NCBI GenBank assembly: GCA_943192975.1
Contig: CALPCJ010000007.1
Coordinates: 62,001-126,000 of the forward strand
Length of the DNA stretch: 64,000 bases
Reading direction: 5' to 3'
From: Senimuribacter intestinalis
GTDB taxonomy: Bacteria > Bacillota > Clostridia > Peptostreptococcales > Anaerovoracaceae
The notes beneath the pieces are model-generated. The model was not told where the DNA came from. It saw only the letters and a program-made list of their open reading frames with translations, and did not search any database. The translations under genes were made by a program, and so were the position numbers. Shown piece after piece: positions 49,509 to 58,118 of the stretch (position 1 is its first letter; each line of letters starts with the position of its first letter).

Positions 49509-49880
49509 ATGTTCAAAATCATCAACAAGGCTGATATCGTGCTCTTTTTCTGCCTGCTTCTCATAGGTCTTGGCCTTTCTGCGTGGTCCCTCACATCAGG
49601 CGGCGCCGGTCAACAGGTCATCGTCACGGTGAACGGACAGCACTATGGCACCTACAGCCTCTTCGAAAATCAGACGATAGAGATTCAGCAAAAGAATCAT
49701 CTTAATAAGATTACCATAAAAGACGGCACGGTGCAAATGACTTATTCCGACTGCCACAACCAGGTGTGCGTCAAAGACGGCAAGGTTCGCATGGCAAATC
49801 AGAGCATTGTCTGCCTGCCAAACAAAGTCATGGTCGAAATCGTCGGCGGAGAGGGGGAGCTTGATGCAATCTCAAATTAG
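49509..49880 (+). CDS. NusG domain II-containing membrane protein (EetA-like)
   Basis: 123 residues from ATG 49509 (GGAG 5 nt upstream). One N-terminal membrane helix (about 10-30) followed by an external NusG-domain-II-like beta domain with two conserved Cys pairs (SDCHNQVCV and QSIVCLPNKV). In Firmicutes this protein often sits next to a Gx transporter and an FMN transferase and is called EetA in flavin-based electron-transfer loci. Overlaps the next gene by 17 nt. Confidence 0.8.
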   Translation: MFKIINKADIVLFFCLLLIGLGLSAWSLTSGGAGQQVIVTVNGQHYGTYSLFENQTIEIQQKNHLNKITIKDGTVQMTYSDCHNQVCVKDGKVRMANQSIVCLPNKVMVEIVGGEGELDAISN

Positions 49881-50388
49881 TACTCGTACCAGAAGAACTA
49901 AGGCGCTAGCCCTTTCTGCCATGTTTGCCTGTCTTGCGCTGATTTTTTCCTATGTAGAAGCAATAATTCCTTTTAACATCGGAATCCCCGGTGTCAAACT
50001 GGGGCTAGCCAATCTAGTCATTGTCATCGCCCTGTACGAGCTGAATTTTCGCTACGCCTTTGTCATCAACATGATCCGAATCCTGCTGGCAGGACTTTTG
50101 TTCAGCGGCGTATTCGGTGCGCTTTACTCACTGGCTGGCGGCATTTTGTCCCTACTCGTCATGTGGATTTTGAAAAAGACCGAACTGTTCAGCATGGTCG
50201 GCATCAGCATGGCAGGCGGCGTGGCGCACAACATGGGGCAGCTTTTAGTCGCCGCCGCCATCGTATCCAATCTGCGCATGTTCCTGTATTTTCCGATATT
50301 GATGTTCAGTGGGCTTGTAACCGGCATTCTCATGGGCATTGTCGCATATGTCATCGACAACAAAATACCAAAAAGTATATTTAGATAG
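49864..50388 (+). CDS. Gx transporter family membrane protein (EetB-like)
   Basis: 174 residues from ATG 49864 (GGGGGAG upstream). Five or six helices with the family core FSYVEAIIPFNIGIPGVKLG and GALYSLAGGILSLLVMW; often labelled heptaprenyl diphosphate synthase component I. It lacks prenyl-synthase Asp-rich motifs, so it is not itself the catalytic subunit. Context with apbE and the NusG-II protein suggests a role in an extracytoplasmic flavin/quinone redox system. Confidence 0.8.
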   Translation: MQSQISTRTRRTKALALSAMFACLALIFSYVEAIIPFNIGIPGVKLGLANLVIVIALYELNFRYAFVINMIRILLAGLLFSGVFGALYSLAGGILSLLVMWILKKTELFSMVGISMAGGVAHNMGQLLVAAAIVSNLRMFLYFPILMFSGLVTGILMGIVAYVIDNKIPKSIFR

Positions 50389-50401
50389 AAAGAGGTTTTT
50401 T

Positions 50402-52117
50402 ATGAAACAGCAATTAATTGACCTGCGCACACGCATGCAGCAGGCAGGCGTTGACGCCTACACCATTCCAACCACAGATTTTCACGGCTCCGAATATGTC
50501 AATGACTACTTCAAATGCCGCAAATTCCTTTCAGGTTTCACAGGCTCCGCGGGAACCGTGGTTGTCACACAGGAGGAAGCATATCTCTGGACGGACGGCA
50601 GATATTTTCTACAAGCGACGGATCAGCTAAAAGACACCGGTATCGGCCTGATGAAAATGGGGCAGCCGGGGGTTCCGACCATCGACGCTTATTTAAAAGA
50701 AAAGCTAACACCGCAAAGCACCATCGGCTTTGACGGCAGAGTCTGCGATTACGCCTTTGGCTGCAAACTGGAAAGCATCTGCAAAGTAAACTACGAACTG
50801 GATCTGGTCGGTGACATCTGGAAAGACCGCCCCGCTATCAAACCGTCTAAGATTTACGGGCTGCCGTCCTCTGTCACCGGCGAAACAGCTGCTTCCAAGC
50901 TGGCGCGAGTTCGCAGCTATATGGAAAAAAAGGGCGCTGACTATCATCTCATCACGAAACTAGAAGAAATCGCATGGCTTTTCAACGTGCGCGGCGACGA
51001 TGTCGCCAATACCCCAGTATTCTTCAGCTTTGCGCTGATTGCCAGAGATCACGCATACCTTTATGTCATGGACGAAACTTTTAAAGAAGAAGACGTCCGT
51101 CCATATTTCCAGATTTTTGAAGACATCAAGACGATTCCGCAAGGTACAATCCTGCTGGATGAAGATGTAGTCAGCTATGCTCTAGTGTGTTCTCTGCCTG
51201 AAAAAGTACGAATCATCAACAGCAGCAGTCCTGTTACCATGATGAAAGCCCTAAAGAATGAGGACGAAATCAGAAGCACAAAAAATGCCCATCTAAAAGA
51301 CGGCGCTGCTATGGTAAACTTTATCTATTGGCTGAAGCAGACCGTCGGCAAAGAGGAAATCACAGAAATTTCTGCTGCTGATTACCTGGAACAATGCCGC
51401 AGAGAGCAGGAAGGCTGTTATGACCTCAGTTTTACCACCATTTCCGGCTATATGTCAAACGGCGCTATCGTCCACTACGAAGCGACGCCAGCAACCAACA
51501 AGACACTAAAACCGGAAGGGTTTCTTCTGGTGGATTCCGGTGGACAGTACGAGGACGGCACCACCGATATTACTAGAACCATCGCCCTAGGACCTTTGTC
51601 GCAGAAAATGAAAGAGCACTACACCACAGTACTTCGCTGTCACATTCGTCTTGCCATGGCAAAATTCCCCGTGGGTACTACCGGCAGTGAGCTTGACACT
51701 TTGACCAGACAGCCGCTTCATGCCATCGGTCTTGACTACAACCACGGCACTGGGCACGGCGTCGGTCATCTGCTCAGCGTCCACGAAGGGCCCCAGACCA
51801 TCAGCGGTAAACCTGGCTGTGATGTGCCGTTTTATCAGAACATGATCACTAGCAATGAGCCGGGCGTTTATCTGGAAGGAGAATACGGAATCAGGCTGGA
51901 AAATGAAATTCTCTGTGTTGACGCTGCAAACGGAAAACTGGGCTTTGAAAACCTGACTTTCTGCCCATTTGACAGGGAAGCAATTCTTCCAGAGCTTTTG
52001 ACAGAAGAGGAACTGGCATGGCTCAACAACTACCACAGAGAAGTCTACGAAAAAATCGCACCGCGGGTATCCGCAGAAACTTCCGCCTGGCTGAAAGAGC
52101 AAACAGAGAAGATATAA
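50402..52117 (+). CDS. Aminopeptidase P family protein (M24B, long form)
   Basis: 571 residues from ATG 50402 (AAAGAGG upstream). Two creatinase N-terminal domains precede the pita-bread catalytic domain (about 305-510). Metal ligands in order: the two Asp in LVDSGGQYEDGTTDITRT, His in HGTGHGVGHLL, Glu in TSNEPGVYLEGEYG and Glu in RLENE. It removes N-terminal residues preceding proline. With X-Pro dipeptidyl peptidase nearby it fits proline-rich peptide breakdown. Confidence 0.95.
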   Translation: MKQQLIDLRTRMQQAGVDAYTIPTTDFHGSEYVNDYFKCRKFLSGFTGSAGTVVVTQEEAYLWTDGRYFLQATDQLKDTGIGLMKMGQPGVPTIDAYLKEKLTPQSTIGFDGRVCDYAFGCKLESICKVNYELDLVGDIWKDRPAIKPSKIYGLPSSVTGETAASKLARVRSYMEKKGADYHLITKLEEIAWLFNVRGDDVANTPVFFSFALIARDHAYLYVMDETFKEEDVRPYFQIFEDIKTIPQGTILLDEDVVSYALVCSLPEKVRIINSSSPVTMMKALKNEDEIRSTKNAHLKDGAAMVNFIYWLKQTVGKEEITEISAADYLEQCRREQEGCYDLSFTTISGYMSNGAIVHYEATPATNKTLKPEGFLLVDSGGQYEDGTTDITRTIALGPLSQKMKEHYTTVLRCHIRLAMAKFPVGTTGSELDTLTRQPLHAIGLDYNHGTGHGVGHLLSVHEGPQTISGKPGCDVPFYQNMITSNEPGVYLEGEYGIRLENEILCVDAANGKLGFENLTFCPFDREAILPELLTEEELAWLNNYHREVYEKIAPRVSAETSAWLKEQTEKI

Positions 52118-52138
52118 AAGAATATATAAAATTCAAAG

Positions 52139-52170
52139 CAGCGGCTGGTTTTCCAGTCGCTGTGTTTAAT
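52139..52170 (+). terminator. Terminator after the aminopeptidase P gene
   Basis: Stem CAGCGGCTGG / CCAGTCGCTG, 4-nt loop, then TGTTTAATTTATT. The tail is T-rich but not a pure run. Confidence 0.65.
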
Positions 52171-52194
52171 TTATTCTGGTTTCTCGAAATTCTC

Positions 52195-52223
52195 TTGACA
52201 TCCAAAACATATTGTAGTATTGT
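52195..52223 (+). promoter_or_regulatory. Promoter of the MFS-pepX operon
   Basis: Perfect TTGACA, 17 nt, TATTGT. It starts transcription near 52230, at the left arm of the palindrome described next. Confidence 0.75.
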
Positions 52224-52228
52224 TTGTT

Positions 52229-52263
52229 TATAAATAAACGTTTTATAAATTCGTTTATTTATA
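52229..52263. promoter_or_regulatory. Perfect 12-bp inverted repeat at the start of the MFS-pepX transcript (operator candidate)
   Basis: TATAAATAAACG (52229-52240), 11-nt centre, CGTTTATTTATA (52252-52263). It covers the predicted transcription start, a position suited to repressor binding. Alternatively it would form a 5'-end hairpin that protects the mRNA. Confidence 0.6.
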
Positions 52264-52315
52264 ACGGCACATGTCATTATTAATCTATCATTATTGAAGA
52301 AAGGACAAGAGAACT

Positions 52316-53596
52316 ATGCAAAAACTACTTCAAAAAATTGGTTTAGGCGAAAAGATGTCAAGGAATTTCTGGGCAATTCTAATCGTCGCTTTCGGTGGTG
52401 CCATCATCTATGGTCTGCCATATTTCAGATTTGACTATTACGATGTTTATCTGGAAACCTATCATCTGACCAATACCCAAATGGGTGTATTCGGCAGTGT
52501 ACTGGGTATCTTCGGTATGATCTCCTACCTATTCGGAGGAATTGTTGCCGACAGATTCTCCACCAGAATGATTCTGACCGTATCGCTGATTGGAACAGGT
52601 CTGGGCGGATTTGCTCATCTGCTCCCGCTAAACTATACTGCTCTTCTATGTCTCTACGCATTCTGGGGAATTTCCTCCCTGTTTGCATTCTGGCCTGCCT
52701 GTGTTAAAGCAGTGCGTATACTCTCCGGTTCCGGCGACCAGGGTAAAGCCTTCGGCTTCTTTGAAGGCGGCAGAGGCATCGGTGCCGCTTTAATGGCGAT
52801 GGGCGCAGTAGTCGCATTCAGAATCGGTATCGGTCAAATTGACAATCAGGCACAGGGAATGAAATACGTTATCATATACTACTCTGTTCTGACTATTCTG
52901 ATGGGAATTTTAGCATTCCTCACCGTTAAAGACGGCAAGATGGAAGCCAGTGACAGAATCTCCTTCAAGGGAATTGGTCAGGTTCTGAAGCTGCCTGCAG
53001 TATGGATCATCGGATTCGTTACCTTCTGCAACTACGTATTCACCCTTTCTCTGTACTACTTCACACCGTATGCTACAGGTATTTTAGGTGCTACCGTTAC
53101 TTTTGCTGCAACTTTAGCCGCTCTGAAGAGATGGCTTGGTACTGTCAGCAGTGTGGCAGGCGGCTATATGAGTGACAGAATCGGAACAGGCAAAACGATT
53201 TTGATATCCTTCTTAATTATGGCTGCAGGTACCGCAGGCATTTTACTGCTGCCAACTAACGCTAAAAGCATTATTGCATTCACTGTTATCTTCATGATCA
53301 TTTATATCTTCTACAGTGTAAACTATGCGCAGACTTGGGCAATGATGGATGAAGGCGCAATCCCTGAAAAATATTCCGGCACTGCGGCAGGTATCATCTC
53401 CACCGTTGGTTATCTCCCTGAAATCTTCGTGTCCGTCATGGCAGGTATCATGATTGACCAAAACCCAGGCGTTGGCGGCTACAGACAGTTCTTCGGATTC
53501 ATGATTGGCATGCTGCTGCTTGGCGCTGTCATCACCGTAGTATGGATTAAATTCCTGAAGAAAAACAACGCAAACACAACAAATCAAGAAGCATAA
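52316..53596 (+). CDS. MFS transporter
   Basis: 426 residues, twelve helices. MFS motif A in loop 2-3 (GGIVADRFSTR) and repeated in loop 8-9 (GGYMSDRIGTGK). The ribosome site is GAAAGGACAAG. Substrate unknown; because it is co-transcribed with X-Pro dipeptidyl peptidase, a peptide or amino-acid substrate is a reasonable guess. Confidence 0.9.
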   Translation: MQKLLQKIGLGEKMSRNFWAILIVAFGGAIIYGLPYFRFDYYDVYLETYHLTNTQMGVFGSVLGIFGMISYLFGGIVADRFSTRMILTVSLIGTGLGGFAHLLPLNYTALLCLYAFWGISSLFAFWPACVKAVRILSGSGDQGKAFGFFEGGRGIGAALMAMGAVVAFRIGIGQIDNQAQGMKYVIIYYSVLTILMGILAFLTVKDGKMEASDRISFKGIGQVLKLPAVWIIGFVTFCNYVFTLSLYYFTPYATGILGATVTFAATLAALKRWLGTVSSVAGGYMSDRIGTGKTILISFLIMAAGTAGILLLPTNAKSIIAFTVIFMIIYIFYSVNYAQTWAMMDEGAIPEKYSGTAAGIISTVGYLPEIFVSVMAGIMIDQNPGVGGYRQFFGFMIGMLLLGAVITVVWIKFLKKNNANTTNQEA

Positions 53597-53605
53597 GCAA
53601 TTAGA

Positions 53606-55504
53606 ATGGTAACTATGATGAAAAAAGAAAGTGTAAACAAAGAAATATTATTTGAAAGGGTCTATGTAGAAACGCCTGTCGATACTGACGGCGACGGCAG
53701 GTATGACCTGATTGCCGTTTACATCAGACGACCTGTATCAACACTTCACGGCGAAAAAGTTCCTGCTATCTATGTGGCCAATCCGTATATGCTGTCCTGT
53801 AATGAGAACTGGTATGCGCCGCACAATGTAAATCAGGAAGTAAAAGTATATCCTGCACAAAACATTGCCGAGGAAGATATTCGCTACGACTTTTCCAAGG
53901 AGCCAACCCTTGCAGTCACGGAGCATCGTAAGACCAGCGGCTATGCTAAGACCTCTCCCTGCACGGAAGAGGTTGAACTGGAAGGCATCAATCCCATTTA
54001 CGATTATTTTAACGCAAGAGGCTATGGCTGCGTATTCTGTGGCGGACTGGGCACTAGAGGCTCCGAAGGCTTTACACTGTCGGGTTCGCGCGAAGAGATT
54101 CTTGCTTTCCGTTCCGTCATAGACTGGCTCTGCGGCAGATGTCGTGCTTTTACCAACAAAACCGACAACATTGAGATTAAAGCAGATTGGTGCACAGGTA
54201 AAGTCGCTATGTCAGCGAAATCCTACCTCGGAACTATGTGTATCGGCGTAGCGGCTACCGGCGTGGAAGGACTGGAAACCATTATTCCCGAAGCAGGCAT
54301 CTGCAACTGGTACGACTACTATCGATACAACGGGCTGACTGTACCTGCCCTTGACTGGCAGGGAGACGATCTGGATATCCTTGCAAAGTACTGTTTTAGC
54401 AGGGCTAAAGATCCAGATGACTACGAAAAAATCAAAGACGCTTATGCCCAGCAGCTGGAAAATCTGTTCATAAACGAAGACCGGGATTCCGGCAATTACA
54501 ACCGGTTCTGGGATCAGCGCAACTATCTGAGACAAATCGAAAACTTCAAAGCCTCAGTATTTATCATTCACGGTCTCAACGACTGGAATGTAAAAACAAA
54601 TCAGTGCATTCCCCTTTTTCAGGCTTTGGAAAAGCAAGGAGTTGAGCGAAAGCTTCTGCTTCATCAGGGTGAGCATGTCTACATATATGCGCTGAAAGAC
54701 GCAGGGGTGCTCTCTATGCTGGAACGCTGGCTGGATCACTATCTAAAGGGCATCGATAACGGCGCTGAAAAAGAACCAAAAGTTTTGGTAGAAAGCAACA
54801 CGGATCAATCCCGCTGGTTTGCCTCTGATACATGGCCTCCGGCAGACTGGTCTTATGTGGACTTCCCGATTCGCAGCGCTAGCAATCAAAAGACTTCCGT
54901 TATCGTCGATGATCTGTCTAAAACAGCCTACGACAAAGCTTCCGACAATCAGAAAGAGTGGCTGGACAACTTGGTTTTAGCCGAAGAAAAAGACGCACCA
55001 TACCGCTGCAGATTTTTCTGGGATCCGTGGGAAGCAGATACCTCAGCGCAGAAGACAGCTCACTGCAGCGCCGATGAACTGCGCATCTCCGGCACCATCA
55101 AAGTATCCTTTGATGCAGCCATCGATAAAAAAACGGCTATTCTCAGCGCTATGTTGGTAGATATAGGCGCAGACTGCCGAATTACCGCTGAGCAAGTGCC
55201 TGTCGAAGGGGATAATACTTTCGTCTTTGGCACGGAAGCCTCCCCATCTGCATATAAAGTGATCAGCCGCGGCTGGCTCAATGCGCAGAATCGAACCTGT
55301 CTCTGGAGCAAGGAAGATATTATAGCTGGACAGATTTACAGCTACGATTTTGATATGGTTCCGACAGATCACAGCTTGAAAAAAGGTCATAAACTGGCGC
55401 TTATTCTATACGGCATCGATGCCCAGCAGACATTGCGACCGGATACAGTCACCAGAATTGAAATTCCTACAGGCAGCATCCGGGTACAAATTCCTCTGCT
55501 TTAG
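53606..55504 (+). CDS. X-Pro dipeptidyl-peptidase (S15 family)
   Basis: 632 residues. Alpha/beta hydrolase with Ser in AKSYLGTMCIG (about 210), Asp in HGLNDWNVK (about 328) and His in LLHQGEHVY (about 360). A C-terminal beta-sandwich (about 420-632) is typical of PepX/cocaine esterase proteins. It releases Xaa-Pro dipeptides, probably in the cytoplasm (no signal peptide). Nine nt after the MFS stop with a poor ribosome site, so translation may be coupled; ATG 53606 or the ATG-ATG at 53615 could start it. Shorter than lactococcal PepX (about 760). Confidence 0.9.
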   Translation: MVTMMKKESVNKEILFERVYVETPVDTDGDGRYDLIAVYIRRPVSTLHGEKVPAIYVANPYMLSCNENWYAPHNVNQEVKVYPAQNIAEEDIRYDFSKEPTLAVTEHRKTSGYAKTSPCTEEVELEGINPIYDYFNARGYGCVFCGGLGTRGSEGFTLSGSREEILAFRSVIDWLCGRCRAFTNKTDNIEIKADWCTGKVAMSAKSYLGTMCIGVAATGVEGLETIIPEAGICNWYDYYRYNGLTVPALDWQGDDLDILAKYCFSRAKDPDDYEKIKDAYAQQLENLFINEDRDSGNYNRFWDQRNYLRQIENFKASVFIIHGLNDWNVKTNQCIPLFQALEKQGVERKLLLHQGEHVYIYALKDAGVLSMLERWLDHYLKGIDNGAEKEPKVLVESNTDQSRWFASDTWPPADWSYVDFPIRSASNQKTSVIVDDLSKTAYDKASDNQKEWLDNLVLAEEKDAPYRCRFFWDPWEADTSAQKTAHCSADELRISGTIKVSFDAAIDKKTAILSAMLVDIGADCRITAEQVPVEGDNTFVFGTEASPSAYKVISRGWLNAQNRTCLWSKEDIIAGQIYSYDFDMVPTDHSLKKGHKLALILYGIDAQQTLRPDTVTRIEIPTGSIRVQIPLL

Positions 55505-55525
55505 GCACATAATTAAAACTATTAT

Positions 55526-55555
55526 AAAGGCTGCCTTCCCGGCGGCCTTTGCTCA
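55526..55555 (+). terminator. Terminator of the MFS-pepX operon
   Basis: Stem AAAGGCTGCC / GGCGGCCTTT (one mismatch), then GCTCATATTT. The tail is weak but the position fits. Confidence 0.6.
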
Positions 55556-55647
55556 TATTTGCAACGCCAAAATCTATAGCCCTTGTGGCTGCCGCAGCCA
55601 TATATAGCAGCATGGCAAAGGCATGAAAAATATCATTAGCCATCAAT

Positions 55648-55830
55648 ACTGACAAAATGATAGCAGAATGCAGGATTTTGTCAGTAAATCGTAAAGAATC
55701 CATCTTAATACGCCTGAAATCCTGACAGAACTGACAAAATCAAAAATAATTGTCAGTATTGGCAGGAATTTTGAAAGAAACACTGACAAAACTGACATAA
55801 ATCTAAAAAGCTGTCAGTTTTGTCAGTTCC
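55648..55830. repeat. Array D: inverted CTGACA/TGTCAG repeats forming three hairpins
   Basis: Hairpin 1: ACTGACAAAA (55648) with TTTTGTCAGT (55676). Hairpin 2: doubled CTGACAGAACTGACA (55722-55736) with TGTCAGTATTGGCAG (55751-55765), imperfect. Hairpin 3: ACTGACAAAACTGACA (55782-55797) with its perfect complement (55812-55827), loop 14 nt. Hairpins 2 and 3 are 61 nt apart, near the 62-63-nt period of arrays A-C; hairpin 1 is off-period. The motif differs from those arrays. The 130 nt to the left (55505-55640) hold only the pepX terminator and no clear gene. Confidence 0.82.
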
Positions 55831-55883
55831 AGAAAATCATTAAACGTTTTTCGTGCGTTTGCCGTGTATAGCAGGAAGAACAC

Positions 55884-55912
55884 TTGCCATTCAAAACAAA
55901 ATATGATATCGT
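55884..55912 (+). promoter_or_regulatory. Possible promoter of the regulator-M32 operon
   Basis: TTGCCA, 17 nt, TATCGT on the + strand, 35 nt before the gene at 55947. Confidence 0.4.
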
Positions 55913-55946
55913 TTTTGTATAGACTTTTGCATTCAGGAGGATTTTA

Positions 55947-56483
55947 ATGGAATTAAAAGAACTAACAGTCTCCGAACTTTCTAGCGGCTATTACCGTGCA
56001 AAGGAAACCGGACATCTTACCTGCATCTTCTGCGGCGAAGCTTTTGAGGAAGGACTTATCTATAATTCCCGAGGAAGAAATGTCACGGCTCAGCGCGCCA
56101 TAGCAGAGCATATCTTCGACCGACACGGCGGCGTATTTCACGGGCTGATTCAGCTGGACAAGCAGATTAACGGTCTCTCCGAAGTGCAGAAAGATATTCT
56201 CACCGGCATGTATGAAGATATCGATAACAAAACCTTGGGCGAAGAACTTCACATCAGTACCGCTACAGTTCGCACCCACAAATTCAATATACAGAAAACG
56301 AAGCGTCAGGCACAGATTCTGCTGGCAATTCTCGCACAAATTGAGGACGAGGAACTGGTAGCAGCCAGAAAACAGCTGTCAGATGAGAGTGCAGAAAAGG
56401 CACCGATAGATTTTCCAAAGCCAAATCAGGATTTCTGCCGCAACACCCTGCACCCGTTCTTCACTACATTTGACTTAAAATAG
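55947..56483 (+). CDS. Zinc-finger/LuxR-type HTH regulator, apparently lacking the DUF2087 end
   Basis: 178 residues behind AGGAGGATTTT. N-terminal C2H2-like element (CIFCGEAFEEG ... AEHIFDRHGG, about 26-62), then a LuxR-like helix-turn-helix (LSEVQKDILTGMYEDIDNKT, STATVRTHKFNIQKTKRQAQ, about 75-125). Related clostridial regulators continue after HPFFTTFDLK-like sequence into a DUF2087 domain; here the protein stops exactly there. So it is either a short form or a truncation; no continuation of the frame is seen. Co-transcribed with the M32 gene (32-nt gap). Confidence 0.72.
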   Translation: MELKELTVSELSSGYYRAKETGHLTCIFCGEAFEEGLIYNSRGRNVTAQRAIAEHIFDRHGGVFHGLIQLDKQINGLSEVQKDILTGMYEDIDNKTLGEELHISTATVRTHKFNIQKTKRQAQILLAILAQIEDEELVAARKQLSDESAEKAPIDFPKPNQDFCRNTLHPFFTTFDLK

Positions 56484-56515
56484 CGACATAAGAGTTTCAG
56501 GAGGTAGTTAAAACT

Positions 56516-58024
56516 ATGATCGGATATTACAACAAACTCGCAGAGTTTAAAAAACTGATCAGCCGCATAGAGTATTTATCCTATACGCAAAATTCTCTGA
56601 TTTACTGGGATAAGCTCACCTATATGCCGCCTGGCGCCATCTCCTATCGTGCCAAAGTCCTCGCTTTTCTGGCAGATGAGCAGTACAGATTTATGTCTTC
56701 TGCAGAATTCAACAGCTACATGGCTTACTTTGATCATCACAAGAAAAATGATGCTCTGACCAAGTCCATGATTGCGCAGATAAAGCAGAGCGCCGAATAC
56801 GTACGGCGGATTCCCGAAGATGAATACCAGGCATATATCCAGCTGATTGCCGTTTCTGAGCAAGTTTGGGAAGAGGCAAAGGCTAAGTGTGATTTTGCCT
56901 TATTTCAGCCATATTTAGAAAAAATCTTCAGCACTTTTAAAAGTTTTACGAAGTATTGGGGATATGAAAAGGATCCTTATGACGCTCTTTTGAACTATTA
57001 TGAGCCTGGACTCACAACAGAAACGATTGATAATTATTTGGTGAAGCTAAAGCCTTTTCTCATGAATCTCTACAATCAGATTCAGCAGTTAAAACGTTCC
57101 TCCCTTTCTCCCTGCGAAATCCTTCCAGTCATGGACGGCAGCAGCCAGAAAGCCCTTTGGGAGCATCTTCTTAAAAAAATGGGGTTCAGCTTTCATACTG
57201 GGCGCGTGGATATCGGTTCACACCCCACAGTTCTTGCCAATTCTCCCGATGATGTGCGCATTGTCAACGCCTACCGCGAAGATAATACAGTTTTCGGTCT
57301 GTTCAATGTCATGCACTCTGCAGGCAAAGGCATCTACCAGCAGTCCATCAGCAAGGATCTGCTGGGTACTTTTCTCGCAAAGGTACCTTCTTTCGCCTTG
57401 GAAGAAGGAATCGGGCGGTTCTACGAAAACATCATCGGAAGGAGCAAAGGCTTTGCTGAATTTTTTACACGGGAACTTTCGGTTTTCTCTGGCGGCAGTC
57501 ACTTGCTTTCCGCTCAGCGTTTCTATGAAGATGTCAATGCAGTAACACAGGCCCCAATCCGTCTGCAGGCAGATGAACTGACTTATCTGCTTCACGTTAT
57601 CATTCGCTATGAAATCGAGCGGGATCTCATCAACGACCGGCTCAAAGTTTCTGATCTGCCAGACATTTGGAATCAAAAATACCATGAAATGCTGGGCAGT
57701 ACACCTGCCAACGATGCAGAAGGCGTGCTGCAGGATATCCACTGGGCCGCCGGTTATGTCGGATATTTCCCCACTTATCTGGTCGCAAATCTTGCAGCTG
57801 CACAGCTGGCAACTGCTATCGATACCAGCTGCGGTCCTCTGGACGATCTGATAGCAAAGGGAGATTTCGCTGCAATCAACCAATGGCTGAAAGAAAATAT
57901 CTTCACCTACGGGGCACAGTATTCCACCAGCCAGCTCCTAAAATCAGCTTCCGGCAGCCCGCTGTCATCTCAGCCCTACATGGATTATCTGCAGAAAAAA
58001 TATACAGAAGTGTACAAATTATAA
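56516..58024 (+). CDS. M32 carboxypeptidase homologue lacking the HEXXH zinc motif (probable pseudoenzyme)
   Basis: 502 residues, the normal length of M32 carboxypeptidase Taq/Pfu-like proteins, with family landmarks throughout (LIYWDKLTYMPPGAISYRAK, DIGSHPTVLANSPDDVRI, WAAGYVGYFPTYLVANLAAA). The catalytic helix reads VMHSAGKGIYQQ where the family has HEAGHALYEQ, so the catalytic Glu and second zinc-binding His are gone. The HESQSR region reads LEEGIGRFYEN, keeping the Glu but losing the His. Peptidase activity is therefore unlikely; a sensing or binding role is possible. AGGAGG precedes the ATG. Confidence 0.88.
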   Translation: MIGYYNKLAEFKKLISRIEYLSYTQNSLIYWDKLTYMPPGAISYRAKVLAFLADEQYRFMSSAEFNSYMAYFDHHKKNDALTKSMIAQIKQSAEYVRRIPEDEYQAYIQLIAVSEQVWEEAKAKCDFALFQPYLEKIFSTFKSFTKYWGYEKDPYDALLNYYEPGLTTETIDNYLVKLKPFLMNLYNQIQQLKRSSLSPCEILPVMDGSSQKALWEHLLKKMGFSFHTGRVDIGSHPTVLANSPDDVRIVNAYREDNTVFGLFNVMHSAGKGIYQQSISKDLLGTFLAKVPSFALEEGIGRFYENIIGRSKGFAEFFTRELSVFSGGSHLLSAQRFYEDVNAVTQAPIRLQADELTYLLHVIIRYEIERDLINDRLKVSDLPDIWNQKYHEMLGSTPANDAEGVLQDIHWAAGYVGYFPTYLVANLAAAQLATAIDTSCGPLDDLIAKGDFAAINQWLKENIFTYGAQYSTSQLLKSASGSPLSSQPYMDYLQKKYTEVYKL

Positions 58025-58081
58025 TTTCCAAGGCGCAGTGAGTATATCATGGCAGCATCCTTTGAGAAATCTATGCTAAAC

Positions 58082-58107
58082 AAAAACCGGCTTCATGCCG
58101 GTTTTTA
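58082..58107. terminator. Bidirectional terminator between the M32 and DUF4143 genes
   Basis: Perfect 10-bp stem AAAAACCGGC / GCCGGTTTTT, 5-nt loop, T-run on both strands. It separates convergent genes. Confidence 0.92.
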
Positions 58108-58118
58108 TTAAATCGTTA

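Noticed and set aside
55467..55703. A 78-codon minus-strand frame next to array D (hydrophobic, Ala/Met-rich)
   Set aside because: It has no ribosome site, runs into the 3' end of the pepX gene and covers a terminator and a repeat, so coding is unlikely.
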